Source of the DNA: Chamaea fasciata
Taxonomy: Eukaryota > Chordata > Aves > Passeriformes > Sylviidae
DNA: 64,000 nucleotides
NCBI GenBank assembly: GCA_029207755.1
Contig: JARCOQ010000003.1
Coordinates: 84,277,994-84,341,993 of the forward strand
Direction: 5' to 3'
Below, piece after piece: positions 13,243 to 25,440 of the stretch. The stretch's first letter is position 1. The number at the start of each line of letters is the position of its first letter. The notes beneath the pieces were generated by a model that ran no database searches, had not been told where the DNA came from, and saw only the letters and a program-made list of their open reading frames with translations. Both the position numbers and the translations under genes were made by a program.

Positions 13243-16200
13243 GACATTAGGCAGGAGGAGGTAGAATAAAGTTTCTCCTGAAATGCCAAACCGACCTTTG
13301 CAATCTTACATTTTTTTTGTTTTAATGCAAGTTTTTTCAGTGGAAGGAATTATTACACTCAAAGGTATTGTTCTGCATTCAAAATAATTCCCATAGTCTC
13401 AAATCAGTTAAAATGAAACAACAAAATGGAAAATATGAGACTAAAAATAGGATAACATGGCAAGAAGTAACACTGTGGTGAATTAAAAGTTTGGGGGTTC
13501 TAGGCCCCATTACACTACATGGAATTTCCAATATTTTTTAAGTCAGGTATCCACAGATCGCTGTTACCTAGCTTGCATGACGACAGCAAGAGAAGATGTG
13601 AAGGATTCAGGAGTCCTTTATCACAAATCAAGAGGGAAAGTTGCAATAGCAATATATTTTCCTGGTGATAAAGTGTAGAATCACATGACAAGTCACAGTT
13701 CAAGAGTTTGGTAAACAGGTAAACTAAAACTGGGTAAACCACAGAGTTTAATCAAGTGGTTACTGATTTACTGATGATTTAAGGTTATGGTGGAAGAAAA
13801 ACCCAGTGGTCTAGTGATTCTTCTACAGTCCCATTATTAAATGAAGAAACTCCGATCTGATTAACTTCAGGGCATTAGCATCATCTGCCTACATTTTTTT
13901 TTTTTAATATAAGAAGGAAGCGATTATTTTTGCTAGCTGGACCCTATAAAAATTGTATTTCAAAGCAAACATGTTTCCTCAGCAAGCTTGGTGAAGAGCA
14001 ATCTAATTTCAGGGATTTCCTTAAAAATTTTATACACTCACACTTGTTTGAAAGCAAACTAACTGCCCAGAAGCAGAGGACAGTGATCCCCATCTTACTT
14101 GAAATAGAGTTCCTCAGTTTCTTGCTGGCCTTTTTTTTTTTCTTCCCTCTGGTAGAAACAGCAGTTTTTAGGGAGGCATTACTGAAAAGCACTAATTCTT
14201 TCATGATGCATATAAACCCCATATCTTTTGGGAAACAAATTACGTTGAATGCTATGGAGAGAAAATGTATCTGCTATCAATTTGCAATTTGCTATGTAAT
14301 TTACGTCCTTCTGTTGGATTTTTTTGTTTTGTTCTACAGCTGTGTTAGCAGAGCACACAGAAATTAGCCTTTTAATGGACAATTTGACCTAAGAGTTCTG
14401 TTCAAGAGATGAAAAAAAAAAAAAAATCCTGACAATACAGGCATTTTGTTCTGACAATACTACCAACTTCTGTTAAAGCATTAGTACACAGCTGAATTGC
14501 ATGGCATATGTACTCAAGTTGGTAAGGCTTAAATTAGCAAGCCATTATGTAAGCAAATTTTAAGTATAATTTAAAGAAACTAAACTAAAAACTCCCTGAA
14601 AAAAAAACCTGACATACAATTAAGGAAATGTTTCCAAGTTGTCTTTCTTTCCAAGTATAAATCACTGACATTATACTAAGATGAAAACAATCTCAGTGAA
14701 AGCCAGATCAGAAAAAAGGACTCTCTTCTGCACTGATTACCAATATTATTTTCTGCAACCACATTCTACTGAGTTCAGTGAAATAAATTCTCATATATTT
14801 ATAATGTATTTTACATACGTATTTCCTATCAGTTGTCCTTTACGTATGTAAATAGAAAAAAAGAGAAAGCAAACTGGTCTTCTGCAAAATACAGGAAAAC
14901 TGTGACAAAATTTACTTTTACCATTTGCTCCCAATCTTTTTCATTTGAAATTTGATAAAAAATAGTAATCCTAATGAAATCTGTACAATGGTAGACTGAT
15001 TGCTACGAATAATTATGTGGCTTAATCTGGAACATGGATCTTCCACCTAATTCCGTCAATGTCATAGAAATTTCACTTAGTTCAATACACCTACAGCACC
15101 TCACGAAATACTTGAATTTTGATCCAAAGAAACTACATGAGCTCATTCATTTTTGTACCCTAAAATGTGTCACCTTTTCTATAAGGAGAAAGAAACATGC
15201 ATCAGGTGATCACAAAGCAAATACATATTTTTGCATTACCTAACCAAATACTTTGAAAAAGTTTTACAGGAATGAGGAAAGAAATAAAGGTGTATTTTAG
15301 TCGTTTTTCTGCTTTTACAAGGTTGTGGTACCATGGCAGGGAAGAACAGAGAAAGTAGTGGCAGCCAGGCCATCAGGACTGAGGTTGAGCCCTTCCCACG
15401 CCTTACCAAACCTTGGACAACAACTAGTTGGACATTTTGCTGACTTCTCCACTGCCCTAAAACCCAAAATATTTCACATTATGGGGAAGAGTGAATGGTA
15501 GAGAGGGAAGTAACTTAAACCATTCTGGCTGTACCCACTACCATCTTGGCGTATGGAACATAACTAAAAGGATTTGAAGTGAAGGTGCAGGACTTCTGTA
15601 AGGAACTAAAACCACCTAGAATATTCTGCCAAAATGGAAGTGTCAGCTTTCTCTTAAAAAAAGAAACATGCCTGACTTCCTTCTAAAACGTTATCTCACA
15701 TAAAATTGAATTAAACTCAATAAATATGGTCTGCCTGCAACTATATGAAAGGAGGGAAAACTCACGTGAAAAGTGCAAAGAGCTAACCAATACTCAAAAA
15801 ACATGAAAGAACTTAAGAAACATATTTGACCATGCATTTTGACATAATAGAACACGAATCACTGAAATTTATGTAACTCATTAGCCACTAGAATATGCCA
15901 GTTATTGCCAATTAATTTTATAAGTGTAATGGTGTAATTTCTTGATCAGCCTAGGATGCCTACCAACTCTCACTACAAGGTTTCGGGATGTCCTTCATGA
16001 TTTTAAATGAGGAGAGAACATTACGTTCCGCTATATATATTTGAAATAATCCTTAAGAAATATTTGGCACTTACTTGAAAAGGTCAAGAACAGCTTCAAA
16101 GCATTACATTTTAAAAATATTTAGCTAAAATCAAAAGCTGCAAGGACCTCTTAGGGACCTTATACATTGCCCTTCAGCCACAAGCAACCACGTCACATAA

Positions 16201-16309
16201 ATCCTTTCCTAGCCTCATTAAATTTAGCCTTTAAAGTTTTATTGGGCTCTTTTTCGTTCCAATAAGCCACATGAAATAAATTCTCAAGGTTTTACTCTAA
16301 TGCTTGTAA
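13243..16309. other. RIMS1 intron with inverted repeat
   Basis: This is AT-rich intron. It holds the longest chance frame of the downstream intron (13930-14367, plus strand, 145 codons), which runs through a homopolymer and has no recognisable domain. Apart from the inverted repeat at 14807-14854 nothing was recognised. Confidence 0.6.
14807..14854. repeat. Inverted repeat, ~14-base arms
   Basis: The left arm tattttacatacgta (14807-14821) and right arm tacgtatgtaaata (14841-14854) are reverse complements apart from one extra T. They are separated by 19 bases. Each arm contains TACGTA, itself a palindrome. Confidence 0.9.
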
Positions 16310-16640
16310 ATATCTTTTTTCAAGCCAGGAGTGTTTAGGGCCAAGGTGAACGCATTTGGTCCTCTATTCTTATTGCTTAAATTTTTTGCATTGCTACATA
16401 TCAATTCCATACTTCCAGGTATCAACTATTATTGCTTTAGCTCTAGTCCCCTTAATATCTCTAGCCTTCTCTCACATGAGCAGCTCTCCATTCCCTGGAT
16501 CAACCTCTGACTGACTTTCTTTGTGCCTCTCACAGTTTGTATTTGTCAAAGACAGGTAATGCATGGGAAACAACACCCCAGGTGAGGTGTCATTAATTCT
16601 CCAACTCTACAGGAGACACATTGAATCTAGGTTAACACTT
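16310..16640 (-). mobile_element. Old CR1/L3-like LINE fragment
   Basis: The plus strand reads 'tctagccttctctcacatgagcagctctccattccctggatca' and then 'aacaccccaggtgaggtgtcat'. This matches the remembered antisense CR1/L3 phrase 'cctctcctcatatgagaggttctccatcccctggatca ... actccaggtgaggtctcac'. Divergence is considerable, so this is an old copy and its borders are approximate. Confidence 0.6.
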
Positions 16641-19600
16641 CACTTTTCCTGAGTTGACACTTTGGTAATTCATACTTCATCATCCTTTCAAATGATGCAC
16701 CCTTAACTTGAAGAAGCTTGATGCGTATGCTTAGTATTAATATAATTTATTGTGGTAAAAATTAATGTGAACACTAAGAGATAAATATGTTTTATAAGTT
16801 TTTACTGATACAAAACTTGCCATATGTAATTAGTCAGGAATATTTAGCCACTGAGAATATTTAAGAAATAATATTTTTCTCATGTTGTTCTATTTTAATT
16901 ATATCAATTGTTATTAAAAATGAAATTAAAAATGTTATTTCTAGGTATGTATTATTATTTTGAAATTAATTAATCCTATATATTCCATTAACTTTCAGAG
17001 AGAGGCATTGCTAAAGCAACAGTACTTTAAAGAAGTGTTCCCCATGTTTCTCACACATTCAGGACTAATTATTGGATACTTTACCTTTGACTACCATTAA
17101 CATTTTAGCTGTTGAAGAGATGTAGCTCAGCTTCATCACAGCATATAGAACTTATTTTCACACATTGGTATTAGGGCATTTTCTTGGCATGTGGAAGCCT
17201 GGAGTTCAACACCTAAACTAACCTAAACCTTTAGCAAAAGCTAAACTAAGACAAGTGCAAATAATAAGGATGTATTTAATTCAATTTAGGACAATCCAAA
17301 TGACCCAGATACATCTTCAGAATACATCTTCAGAGTACTTCAGTGCAGTGGACTGCACTAATACTGACATATTAAAAACCTGCTGAAATACCCAAATTTG
17401 ATAGAAATCATTTTCTCTGGGTATTGAACAGTACTGATTTTCAGGTTACAGGTATGCTAGTATTTAAATGGGGGCATAACACCACTTCATATCACAAGCA
17501 TAACTCAACAAAGAACACATCAAAAACTACACTGGATTGTGATTAATTTACACTTGTTTCAGCTGAAGTGCCAGAAAAGCTAGGTAGTTTCTACACTTAA
17601 TCCTCCAGTTAAAAATCTGGACTACCAGCTTTTGCAGAACTGCCCCAGAGGAGGTGGTAAATGCACATGCACTGCCCTGCTCAAGTACTGCCACCCCTGA
17701 TGTCATCCACAGGGTGCAGAGATCAACAGGGAACTACCCTCACCTATTTGAGACAAGGCACAGGCAATACTGGTGAATATGCCTGTACTTGATCCTAAAA
17801 GTTCTGCAGATTTTTTTAAATTAGAACTATGAATTCAAAAAGATTCACACCACCTTCCTCACTATATTTATGTCCAGTTTGCTTGCCTATATGTATTATT
17901 CAAAATGTCGATCAAAAAGCTGATTTTTACAAGAATTCCCTGAATTTCTACTGCAGCCAGAAATGAAACAGCAAACCATGTAAAACAACATAAAATTACT
18001 ATTAAAAGATTAAATTCGATTTCCTGAAGCTGATGGAACGACCTTGCATGCAAAAAGTCAAAACTGTTAACTAAATATGTATTTATGGAATAAAATTTTA
18101 TTATACTTTATTGGCTCCTCTACTTCTCAGTTCTTAATTTCTTAATAATTCTCAGTTCTTAATAGTTCTCAGTTCTTAATTTCTTTTATTGTCATAATTT
18201 TGACAACAGTCTTGGGTTTTCTTCTTGAGTTGTCTTTAAGGTCTGTGCTCAGCTAAAGGATATGCAGGGCCTGGGTGTCAGGATTCCTGTTCTCCCCCCC
18301 ACCCCTTCCCTGTGGATGATTATGAAATTTCAGTTCAGTTTGACACATTATTATGTATCCCAATTAATTAACAACATTATAATAATAAATTATAAAAACA
18401 TGGATTCTAACCACTTTGTCCTCCTTTGGGAAAGCATCCAAGGAAGCAGAATAAAAAGAGAAAAGAAAAAAAGAAGAGATAAAGAATAAAATAGGCAAGT
18501 ATTAATAGACAGATTTCAAAGAAATGCAATTCTAATAACCATCTATGAAGAGACAAAAACACAAATTTAAGAAAAAAAAAGAGCTGTAAATAAAAAGATG
18601 ACATTACTGGATATGTTGAAAACATGTTTTCCCACCCTGACCCACAGAAACATAAACAATATAAGAAACAAAATGCAAGCAACAAATGAAATTACATCCT
18701 TCCATTTCTGTGGCTTGAAATAGTGGGTGAAAAAATATTAAAATACATATTCAATTTTTTTTAATAAAGTTAAGCTACATCACATACACTCATCAATAGA
18801 ATAATGTAATATATCAAAGCAAACTATATATTCAGACACTTGCTCTAGTGACACTACCTACAGGTGATACAATGTAATGCATCTATTTTTCTAATATATT
18901 GTACAACATACTAATATTATACTAATATACCAATACGTGCAAATTTTTGTTGAAGTCACCTATATATTTTTCTTCAGAATAAGAATTTAATTTAATGGAT
19001 TCACAAGTACATTGAGGCTATGGAAAACTTCTCAAATAACCATGAAATGCATCTTTTTGAGGGGTTATTTTTGGTTTACGTGAAATTTCAGAAGGCCTAT
19101 TCAGCTGATGTCTATCTTAAAGAAAGTCAAAAGGCCACAAACTAGTTCCCTTGTGAACATGATTATCTGCTATAAAATCTATGTTCACTTTTAAGTGAAG
19201 TTGTGTGGATACCAAGAGCACCTATAAATTTACCCTTCAAAAGCTGGCATCTTAAAGCCATATGGCAAAGTTGCCTCATGACAGAAAATGAAACTATTCA
19301 TGTAATAAAAAGAGATGTGTAAAGTATTTTATAACACACCATAGTTCTTGATGACCAGCCAAAAACAATGATTGGATAACAGTATTTCAAATTTAGATAC
19401 TACTGCTCACGTACAAGAGAGTAGTCAGAGGCTTGGAAGGGACTGACTGACCCTTGGACAGTACTGACCCTTGGAGGGTACTCTTGGATATTGTTTGGTT
19501 TTGTGGAAAGCTACTGCAGCTAACTCATGAAGATCAGAGGGAGAACTATTCAGTTCACCTGCCTCAAAGTAGGAGGCTTAATCCAGACTTATCTGAAGTT

Positions 19601-20116
19601 TCATTCTTTAAATAAATTTTAAATAAATTGGCATAACACTTTCCCTGTGCTAAGAAAAGTGGTGGGTTTTTATTATTTTTTTAACCAAAAATTTGACTGA
19701 TTTCATGTAAAAGAAATCTAGAAAGATTTATGAAAAGCTTTATTAAAATAAAAATGTAATATTAAATAAGGCTTCAAAAAAAAATTATTACTGTGGAGTT
19801 GTACCTGAGCAAAAGGGTTTTTTCTTTTATGCTATGAAAAACAAGTATATTTTCCACAAGCTGGAACTCCACAGAACTAGACACTATTATTCTTTTGCTT
19901 TAATTAACTCTGTGATTCCCAAGTACCTTGGAAATCATTAAATACATTCGTTTTATTTGCATGATTTTACATTGATTTACTTGTATGATACACACCTCAT
20001 AATAAAGCAATGAAGGAAACACTTAAGTAAAATGAAGCATGAAATGCCAAACTTAAGGTGAATAATCTGCAGCATGACAATGTCAAGGAGGCTTTTTCTT
20101 AAGAGTACATGTCAGA
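16641..20116. other. RIMS1 intron next to the exon, no recognised element
   Basis: This is AT-rich sequence. It includes three perfect 15-base copies of ttctcagttcttaat (18124-18138, 18149-18163, 18166-18180). No coding or mobile element was recognised. Confidence 0.6.
18124..18180. repeat. Three-copy 15-base repeat
   Basis: The unit ttctcagttcttaat occurs three times without mismatch, with 10- and 2-base spacers. It looks like a local slippage product. Confidence 0.9.
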
Positions 20117-20127
20117 AGACTTACATT
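20117..20127 (-). promoter_or_regulatory. RIMS1: Splice donor of the RIMS1 exon
   Basis: The minus-strand sequence AAT/gtaagtct has a full GTAAGT intron start and therefore strong pairing to U1. It ends the exon on a codon boundary after two asparagines, where the known RIM1 protein continues into the second half of the zinc finger. Confidence 0.9.
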
Positions 20128-20338
20128 GTTCGATCGCAGAGAGACACGACCTCCACATCGAGCACAGAACTTGGTCCGGCAATAAGAGCATAAATGGCCA
20201 CAACCATCTGCAAACTTTGTTTTATGACAGATTCCACATGTTGGAGCATCATCCTTGTGCTCTCCCTGGTAACGGCGGGCTTCTTCCCCTATCTTTCTTA
20301 CTTGCTCTTTATAGCTTTCAAATTGTTGATGCAACCTC
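20125..20338 (-). CDS. RIMS1: RIMS1 internal exon: RIM1 Rab-binding helix and zinc finger
   Basis: Read on the minus strand, this 214-base exon encodes 71 complete codons after one base that finishes the previous codon. The product begins RLHQQFESYKEQVRKIGEEA and ends RVSLRSNN. RIM1 is a presynaptic active-zone scaffold. Its N-terminal helices bind GTP-loaded Rab3/Rab27 on vesicles, and its FYVE-like zinc finger binds the Munc13 C2A domain. Visible features are a charged helix (first ~25 residues), then TCGIC, CGHLCSYC and FCARC, giving six of the eight expected zinc ligands. The last CxxC pair must lie in the next exon, which I do not find at lower coordinates. The acceptor is a pyrimidine stretch ending ctcgtctatgcag (AG at 20339-20340) and the donor is AAT/gtaagt (GT at 20123-20124). 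The reading frame stays open past both splice sites but loses similarity there. The peptide matches mammalian RIM1 as I remember it nearly residue for residue. The RIM2 paralogue differs in the helix (KKMGEEAQ-type), so RIMS1 is preferred. Because 214 is not a multiple of three, skipping this exon would shift the frame. Confidence 0.96.
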
Positions 20339-20395
20339 CTGCATAGACGAGAAAAAAGTTTATATAGCACGAATAGGAGGAAAGACTACTACTCT
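20339..20395 (-). promoter_or_regulatory. RIMS1: Splice acceptor region of the RIMS1 exon
   Basis: On the minus strand the last intron bases read ataaacttttttctcgtctatgcag, followed by the exon's first G. The pyrimidine stretch is moderately long and interrupted by purines. The AG is the first one upstream of the conserved coding sequence, which fixes the exon start. I did not identify a branch point with confidence. Confidence 0.85.
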
Positions 20396-23300
20396 GTATT
20401 TCTTCCAGTTTGCAACTCTACCTCATACTCTGTGCCTGTTCACAATACTACATGTACCTCTTATCAAATACACACTGCACACAGAAGACTGCATAGGGCA
20501 ATCTAAAGGAAAAAAAAAATAATAGACATCTTTATTTTTGAAGGTTTACTTCAAAGATTACAAGCAAATCATTTCACTTGACCAGAAATTGATCCAAATA
20601 CATATGCCAAACAAAATTGCCTACCATGTACTGAATAAAAGAAATAACTGTGTGATCAAATTTGCCTCTTTTTAACCAACTTAATTTATACATCAGATGT
20701 AATCAAAATACGTAAACCAATCTCCAGTTTCAGTGCTTTCAAAATCTAGATTACTAACACATGTAACAAATATTTCAGAACATGGTCTATGATCACACTG
20801 ACCTTACAAGAATATTAGAACATCTGTTTATTTCAAATTTATATATTAACAATCTGTTGTGTTTTCTCTCGTTGAGTATGAGAGACTACTTAAGATTTTC
20901 TATCCCTCATTACAGATATTTCTTCCAGCTTAGCTGTAGGAGTATATAGAAGCATTAGCAGGTACAGAGGTTCCTACAATGAAGACTGGTGTTCAAAGAA
21001 GCAGCACTTCTCCTCCAGCTGCCCCAAAAAACAAACACACTGACCCTATGCCCACCATCTGGCTAAGCATGCTGCTACACAACAGACCCACCTCCTAATC
21101 ACAGCTCAGGGAAGAGAACACAACCCTCTGGCCTTCACTCCCCCTTCTATAACTCAGGAATAATAATAATAATAATTAAATTCTTAGTGAAAAAAATCTT
21201 CTATAATTATTATATTTTCCCTGAAGAAAAAAAGTTCTCCTCTTTGTTTCTGTGAAAATTTCCTGGCAAAGATGACATTTCAGAAGGAAACCATCTAAAG
21301 GTCTGGGCATTTCCAAAAGGGGCAATACAGACACTCTCCCAATCCTGGCTGCAAACTGCAACTGCTTCTTGGGCACCAATTTCAACATCCACCAGATCCC
21401 TCTCAGTGACCTAACCCAGAACCTGAACCTGAATCAACAGAAAACTAATTCTCCTCCAAAAAAAGAAAAAAACCCCTATTTTCCCATCATTTTGCATCTG
21501 ACGTCCTGGGAGGAAGATAGGACATGAGCTCCCAAAGCCAGAAATTACAGGGACCAGTAAAGAGCTGGATCATCCTATTTAAAGCAGCACCAAGCTAAGC
21601 TGCCATGAAGCTTCTTTACTACGCCCTGAAGCTTAATTTAAAAGGATCATATTTTAGCTGTGAACTATCTTACTAGTCTTCAAATCATGCTAGAAGGTAG
21701 GTGCATCAGGACAGCAACTGCTATTCCTGACCTTTATTGTCGTAAGCTTGGGCAAAGACCTCAAACAGCCTAAGGAGGAGGGACCAGTAGGGAAAAACTT
21801 GGTCTTTGCACTGTGCTATGTAGAAGCCAGGCTTTTCCTGATATTGCTTCAAATCTACATCTTCATGTGTAACATTTAAAAATCATGAGCAGCTACACAG
21901 ATTATGAATAGAAACAGGGAATCTTGAGTTTAATAAATGGAAACAGTAGGTGTGTTGTCTACAGAGGTCTTGGTGATAACCTTTATCTCTGCTCCCTGCT
22001 TTGAGATACCTACTTCCTTAATTAGGACTCAGACTCGCACCATTTAACCAGTGTATTTTTAGTGACACAATTTTCATGTTTCTGTGGACTTGTGGGGGTG
22101 TGTGTGTGTTTGTACTATGAACTTGTCTGGAGGTTTAATATATAAGCAATCCATGTTCTTTGTATGAAAATATTTTTTGGTGGATATTTTTACTTTAACA
22201 TGATATTCAAGTTGAAAAAATAACAACTCAACTTAACTCAGAGGAACTGTGGTAAAATACACGTATAACTCAGCTGGACAGGATTATTATTGCTTGTAAA
22301 TACATAAACCAACCAGCTTTCAGACTAAAACCAGTAACTTCTTCTAGCGAGAATGCAGCAACAGCAAAAGCTAAGCAGCCAAATAATCACTCTCCCTAAC
22401 TACAAACATGATGCATTATACTTAATGCTTTATGCAAATAAAAAGCTTGGCAGGACCAGCAAGGGGGTTAGTTTTATTTTTTTTTTTTACTAACCTGCTT
22501 AAAAACCTTTGCAGTATTGAGTAAGATGAGAAAGTAGGTCAAAAAATTAGGCAAAATACTGGAGAAATACTTAATACTTTCGGCCATATAACTGGATTAC
22601 ACATATGAATTATCTTACACTTATATGTATTATCACTTATAATGCATAAAAACAACAGAAGACATTCAGGAATTTTTATAATAACCAGCTTAAAGAATGC
22701 AATAAGGGAGAGGTCTGTAGGTAAATTTCTTATTACATCAAATATTCTATTAAAAAATGAAACCATGGAAACTAAATTCAGTTCTCCTCCACTAAAGTAA
22801 AACCAAAAGCTCTGGCTATTCACTAACATGAAAAGGGAAGATAGCAGCAAGCACTGGCCATCTTCCAGTTCTTTTCCAATTAAACCATCTACATTTGAAC
22901 TTCTTCTATCTTAAATGAAGCTTACGAAGAGTACTAATACAATTAAGTTTTGTCTTTCTGTGTGCACCATGAACATGCTACCAACTGGGCAAAACTTAAA
23001 TGAAATTAGATTAAGTTCTTTATAAATAAATATCACTTGTATATAGACCTGTTAATTTCTGCATCCATGTAAGACACATTATACTACAAGGGGTTTAAAA
23101 GCTTTATCTTGCATATCAAACATGGCACTTCTGAGGAAAGGCTGACATTTTATCTACAGCAAGAATGGAACTAGAGAAAATGACTGCACATTTCACAAAG
23201 TAGAAAGATTCTTACCCTGCTCACAGCAGGTCTTGTTCAATTGGCTCTTTTTTTAACCACCTTTCCTACCTTTTTGAGGAAAAAGCTGGTTCTCTGTATC

Positions 23301-24810
23301 TCTGGCTATTTTATAATGGTGGCAGCAAATTTCTCTCAATAGTTTTGCCATATACAGAAGCATATTAAGCAAGAACTAAAATACAGATGGTAGGTTTTGA
23401 TTTCTCCTTAACTTTCAGGCCATTGAGTATGTTTTCATCTGACACAAGAAAAATTTAAATCTATTAATTATTCCTTAATGTAGAGAAGCACCTAAAGGTT
23501 AGACTAAAGACCTAATAACAGCATATGATATAATGGCTTAGCAGACCCTTGAGGCAGATACCAATTCAAACCCCTCTAACAGAAAAAGGAACCAGACCCC
23601 TTTATGCATATACACATAGGATTTTTCCTCATGCACCCAAACATTTATCTGGTTCTGCTATTGAAGGGCACCTGCAGGATTAGCCTACTCTGAGACATTA
23701 CTGCAGTAGCTCACTTGTGCAGACCTCCCACCACTCCGAACAAAGGACACCTGCACAAGCTGACGTGTCTGGGGAGGGTGCTGCTATTTCACACTCACAG
23801 GTGTGGCACATTTGCCTGATCAAAAAAAGATCCCACTGTGGGAGAATCTTTGGGCACTTCGCATCTCCTGTGACTAAACCACACTCTTCTGTTGCTAAAA
23901 TATGGGAAGAGATGGAGTCGCTTGGAGAGGGACATCAGCCTTGGGACTTGACTGCACCTGTGAGGGGTCGGCATCACCACCCACAGCCCAAAAAACTCAT
24001 ACACACTTTGCATGTCTACAGGGAAGGCCTTAACCCGCTCACTTTTTACAATATACATACAACTCAACATATGTTTAGGTTGCTACTGTTTTTTTTCTCC
24101 AAGAAAACATGACGGCTTCCTCCTCCCCTTTTTTTTTTTCAAAGGCATTTCACAAAAACCCCTGCTTCAGCTGTGTTATACATGTACCATATTTTCATTT
24201 GAATATTCATTATTTTACTGCGACAGTGTAAACTAGTAAAAAAATTAATGATAGGCAATTCTTCAAAGCTTTACTCACATCTTCATACACTTAGCAAAAA
24301 CTGTAAGCCTTGAAGAACACCTGTGATAAATACCTTACATAATTTAAACCTTTCAAACTGATATGATTAGGAGGACAAACAATGAACATTGAAGCCATTC
24401 ATAATATTCACTGATCAAAAAGTGTTACATCACACCACAGAGAAATTATCATTTATGTTGTTGGGCTCTTTGGAGTTGAACCAAGATGTATATTTATATT
24501 CCTATAATTGATTTTTTTATTATTGTAAATATTGAAATTAAAATCCAAGGCTTTAATTTTTCTAACAGACTATTCTTTTGATGTTTTAAATTCATGTATT
24601 AAATTCCATTTTGCTGTTTTAAATACCTGGCTAAAATATTTGCACATATTTGCTGAAGAGTAGAAAGCTTCAAAATATTGCATTTGCATATATATGCTCT
24701 GTCTGCACAGATTTTATAAAAATTTTATAAAGATTTGTATCTCTTTCGTGCAGTTACATTTAAAATTACTTTAAAATGTATGAAATTACATGTTGTACTT
24801 CCTTAGAAAT
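20396..24810. other. RIMS1 intron, no recognised element
   Basis: This is AT-rich intron upstream of the exon. It contains a T run near 22470 and a short GT run near 22098. I looked for an upstream RIM1 exon and found none. Confidence 0.6.
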
Positions 24811-24824
24811 CCAGTAGATGGCGA
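24811..24824 (+). promoter_or_regulatory. CTCF-like motif
   Basis: The sequence ccagtagatggcga agrees with the CTCF core CCASYAGRKGGCRS at 13 of 14 positions, failing only the last. It stands in AT-rich surroundings about 4.5 kb upstream of the RIMS1 exon. Occupancy cannot be judged from sequence. Confidence 0.45.
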
Positions 24825-25184
24825 TGCAGATTGCATTTTCACTCTCCCTGTTCAACTGAAATGGTTCAGCCTTGAAATTAAACACCTGATGTAATGTTAT
24901 AAAAATATTATGCCCTGTCATGAGTTCATGTTAGTAGAAAAAGTGCCGCCTTCTAAGTGACATAGCCTTAAGTAACCATCCACCAGCAGCTACTGCATGT
25001 CTGAAAAAAGGCTTAGTAAAATGCTGTATTTTGTCCTGTTCACCCACGCCGCACAAACACATCATCACACAGAGCTCAGACAAGTTTCTCCATAAGACAA
25101 GCAGGCGTTTTACCAAGCTCTGTACTTGGCTTTTTTTTTTTTTTCTCTAGGATAAATAAGTAAAAAACTGAAAATGCAAATGGC

Positions 25185-25440
25185 AATATTGCGCATGCCC
25201 GCGAAGGCAACAGCGCGAGCTAAAAACCTGTTGGCGGTCCTTATGCATCCACATTGAAGCTGTGACCTGAAAAACGTTGTTCAGCTGCTCTGCGAAGCTG
25301 GAATTACCTCAGTCGCACCGGATGCCTGGCTGGTCTGCCAACACTGCAGGCACCCATCTCACGGAGGTGCTTCCAGAGGGAGGCCGGCTTTGGCCTCAGC
25401 CCCACCAGCATCTCAGCCGGGAAAAGCTGTCAACTTGTCA
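25185..25440. promoter_or_regulatory. CpG cluster with NRF1-like core
   Basis: About 14 CpG dinucleotides fall in roughly 250 bases, in an intron that otherwise has very few. At the left edge ttgcgcatgcccgcg is close to the NRF1 site GCGCATGCGC, with one mismatch in the core. It may be a small regulatory element or unrecognised GC-rich repeat. The 62-codon plus-strand frame inside it (25277-25465) has no family resemblance. It lies too far inside the gene, with no visible initiator or first exon, to call a promoter. Confidence 0.3.

Noticed and set aside
13930..14367. 145-codon plus-strand open frame
   Set aside because: It runs through a T homopolymer (FFFFFF), has no domain, no conservation cue and no convincing splice context.
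1..20124. Next RIMS1 exon with the last zinc-ligand pair (WVCNLC)
   Set aside because: I scanned the minus strand for its coding pattern by eye and found nothing convincing. The intron probably extends beyond the window.
20109..20522. 137-codon plus-strand frame over the RIMS1 exon
   Set aside because: It is the antisense shadow of the conserved minus-strand exon and continues into intron sequence.
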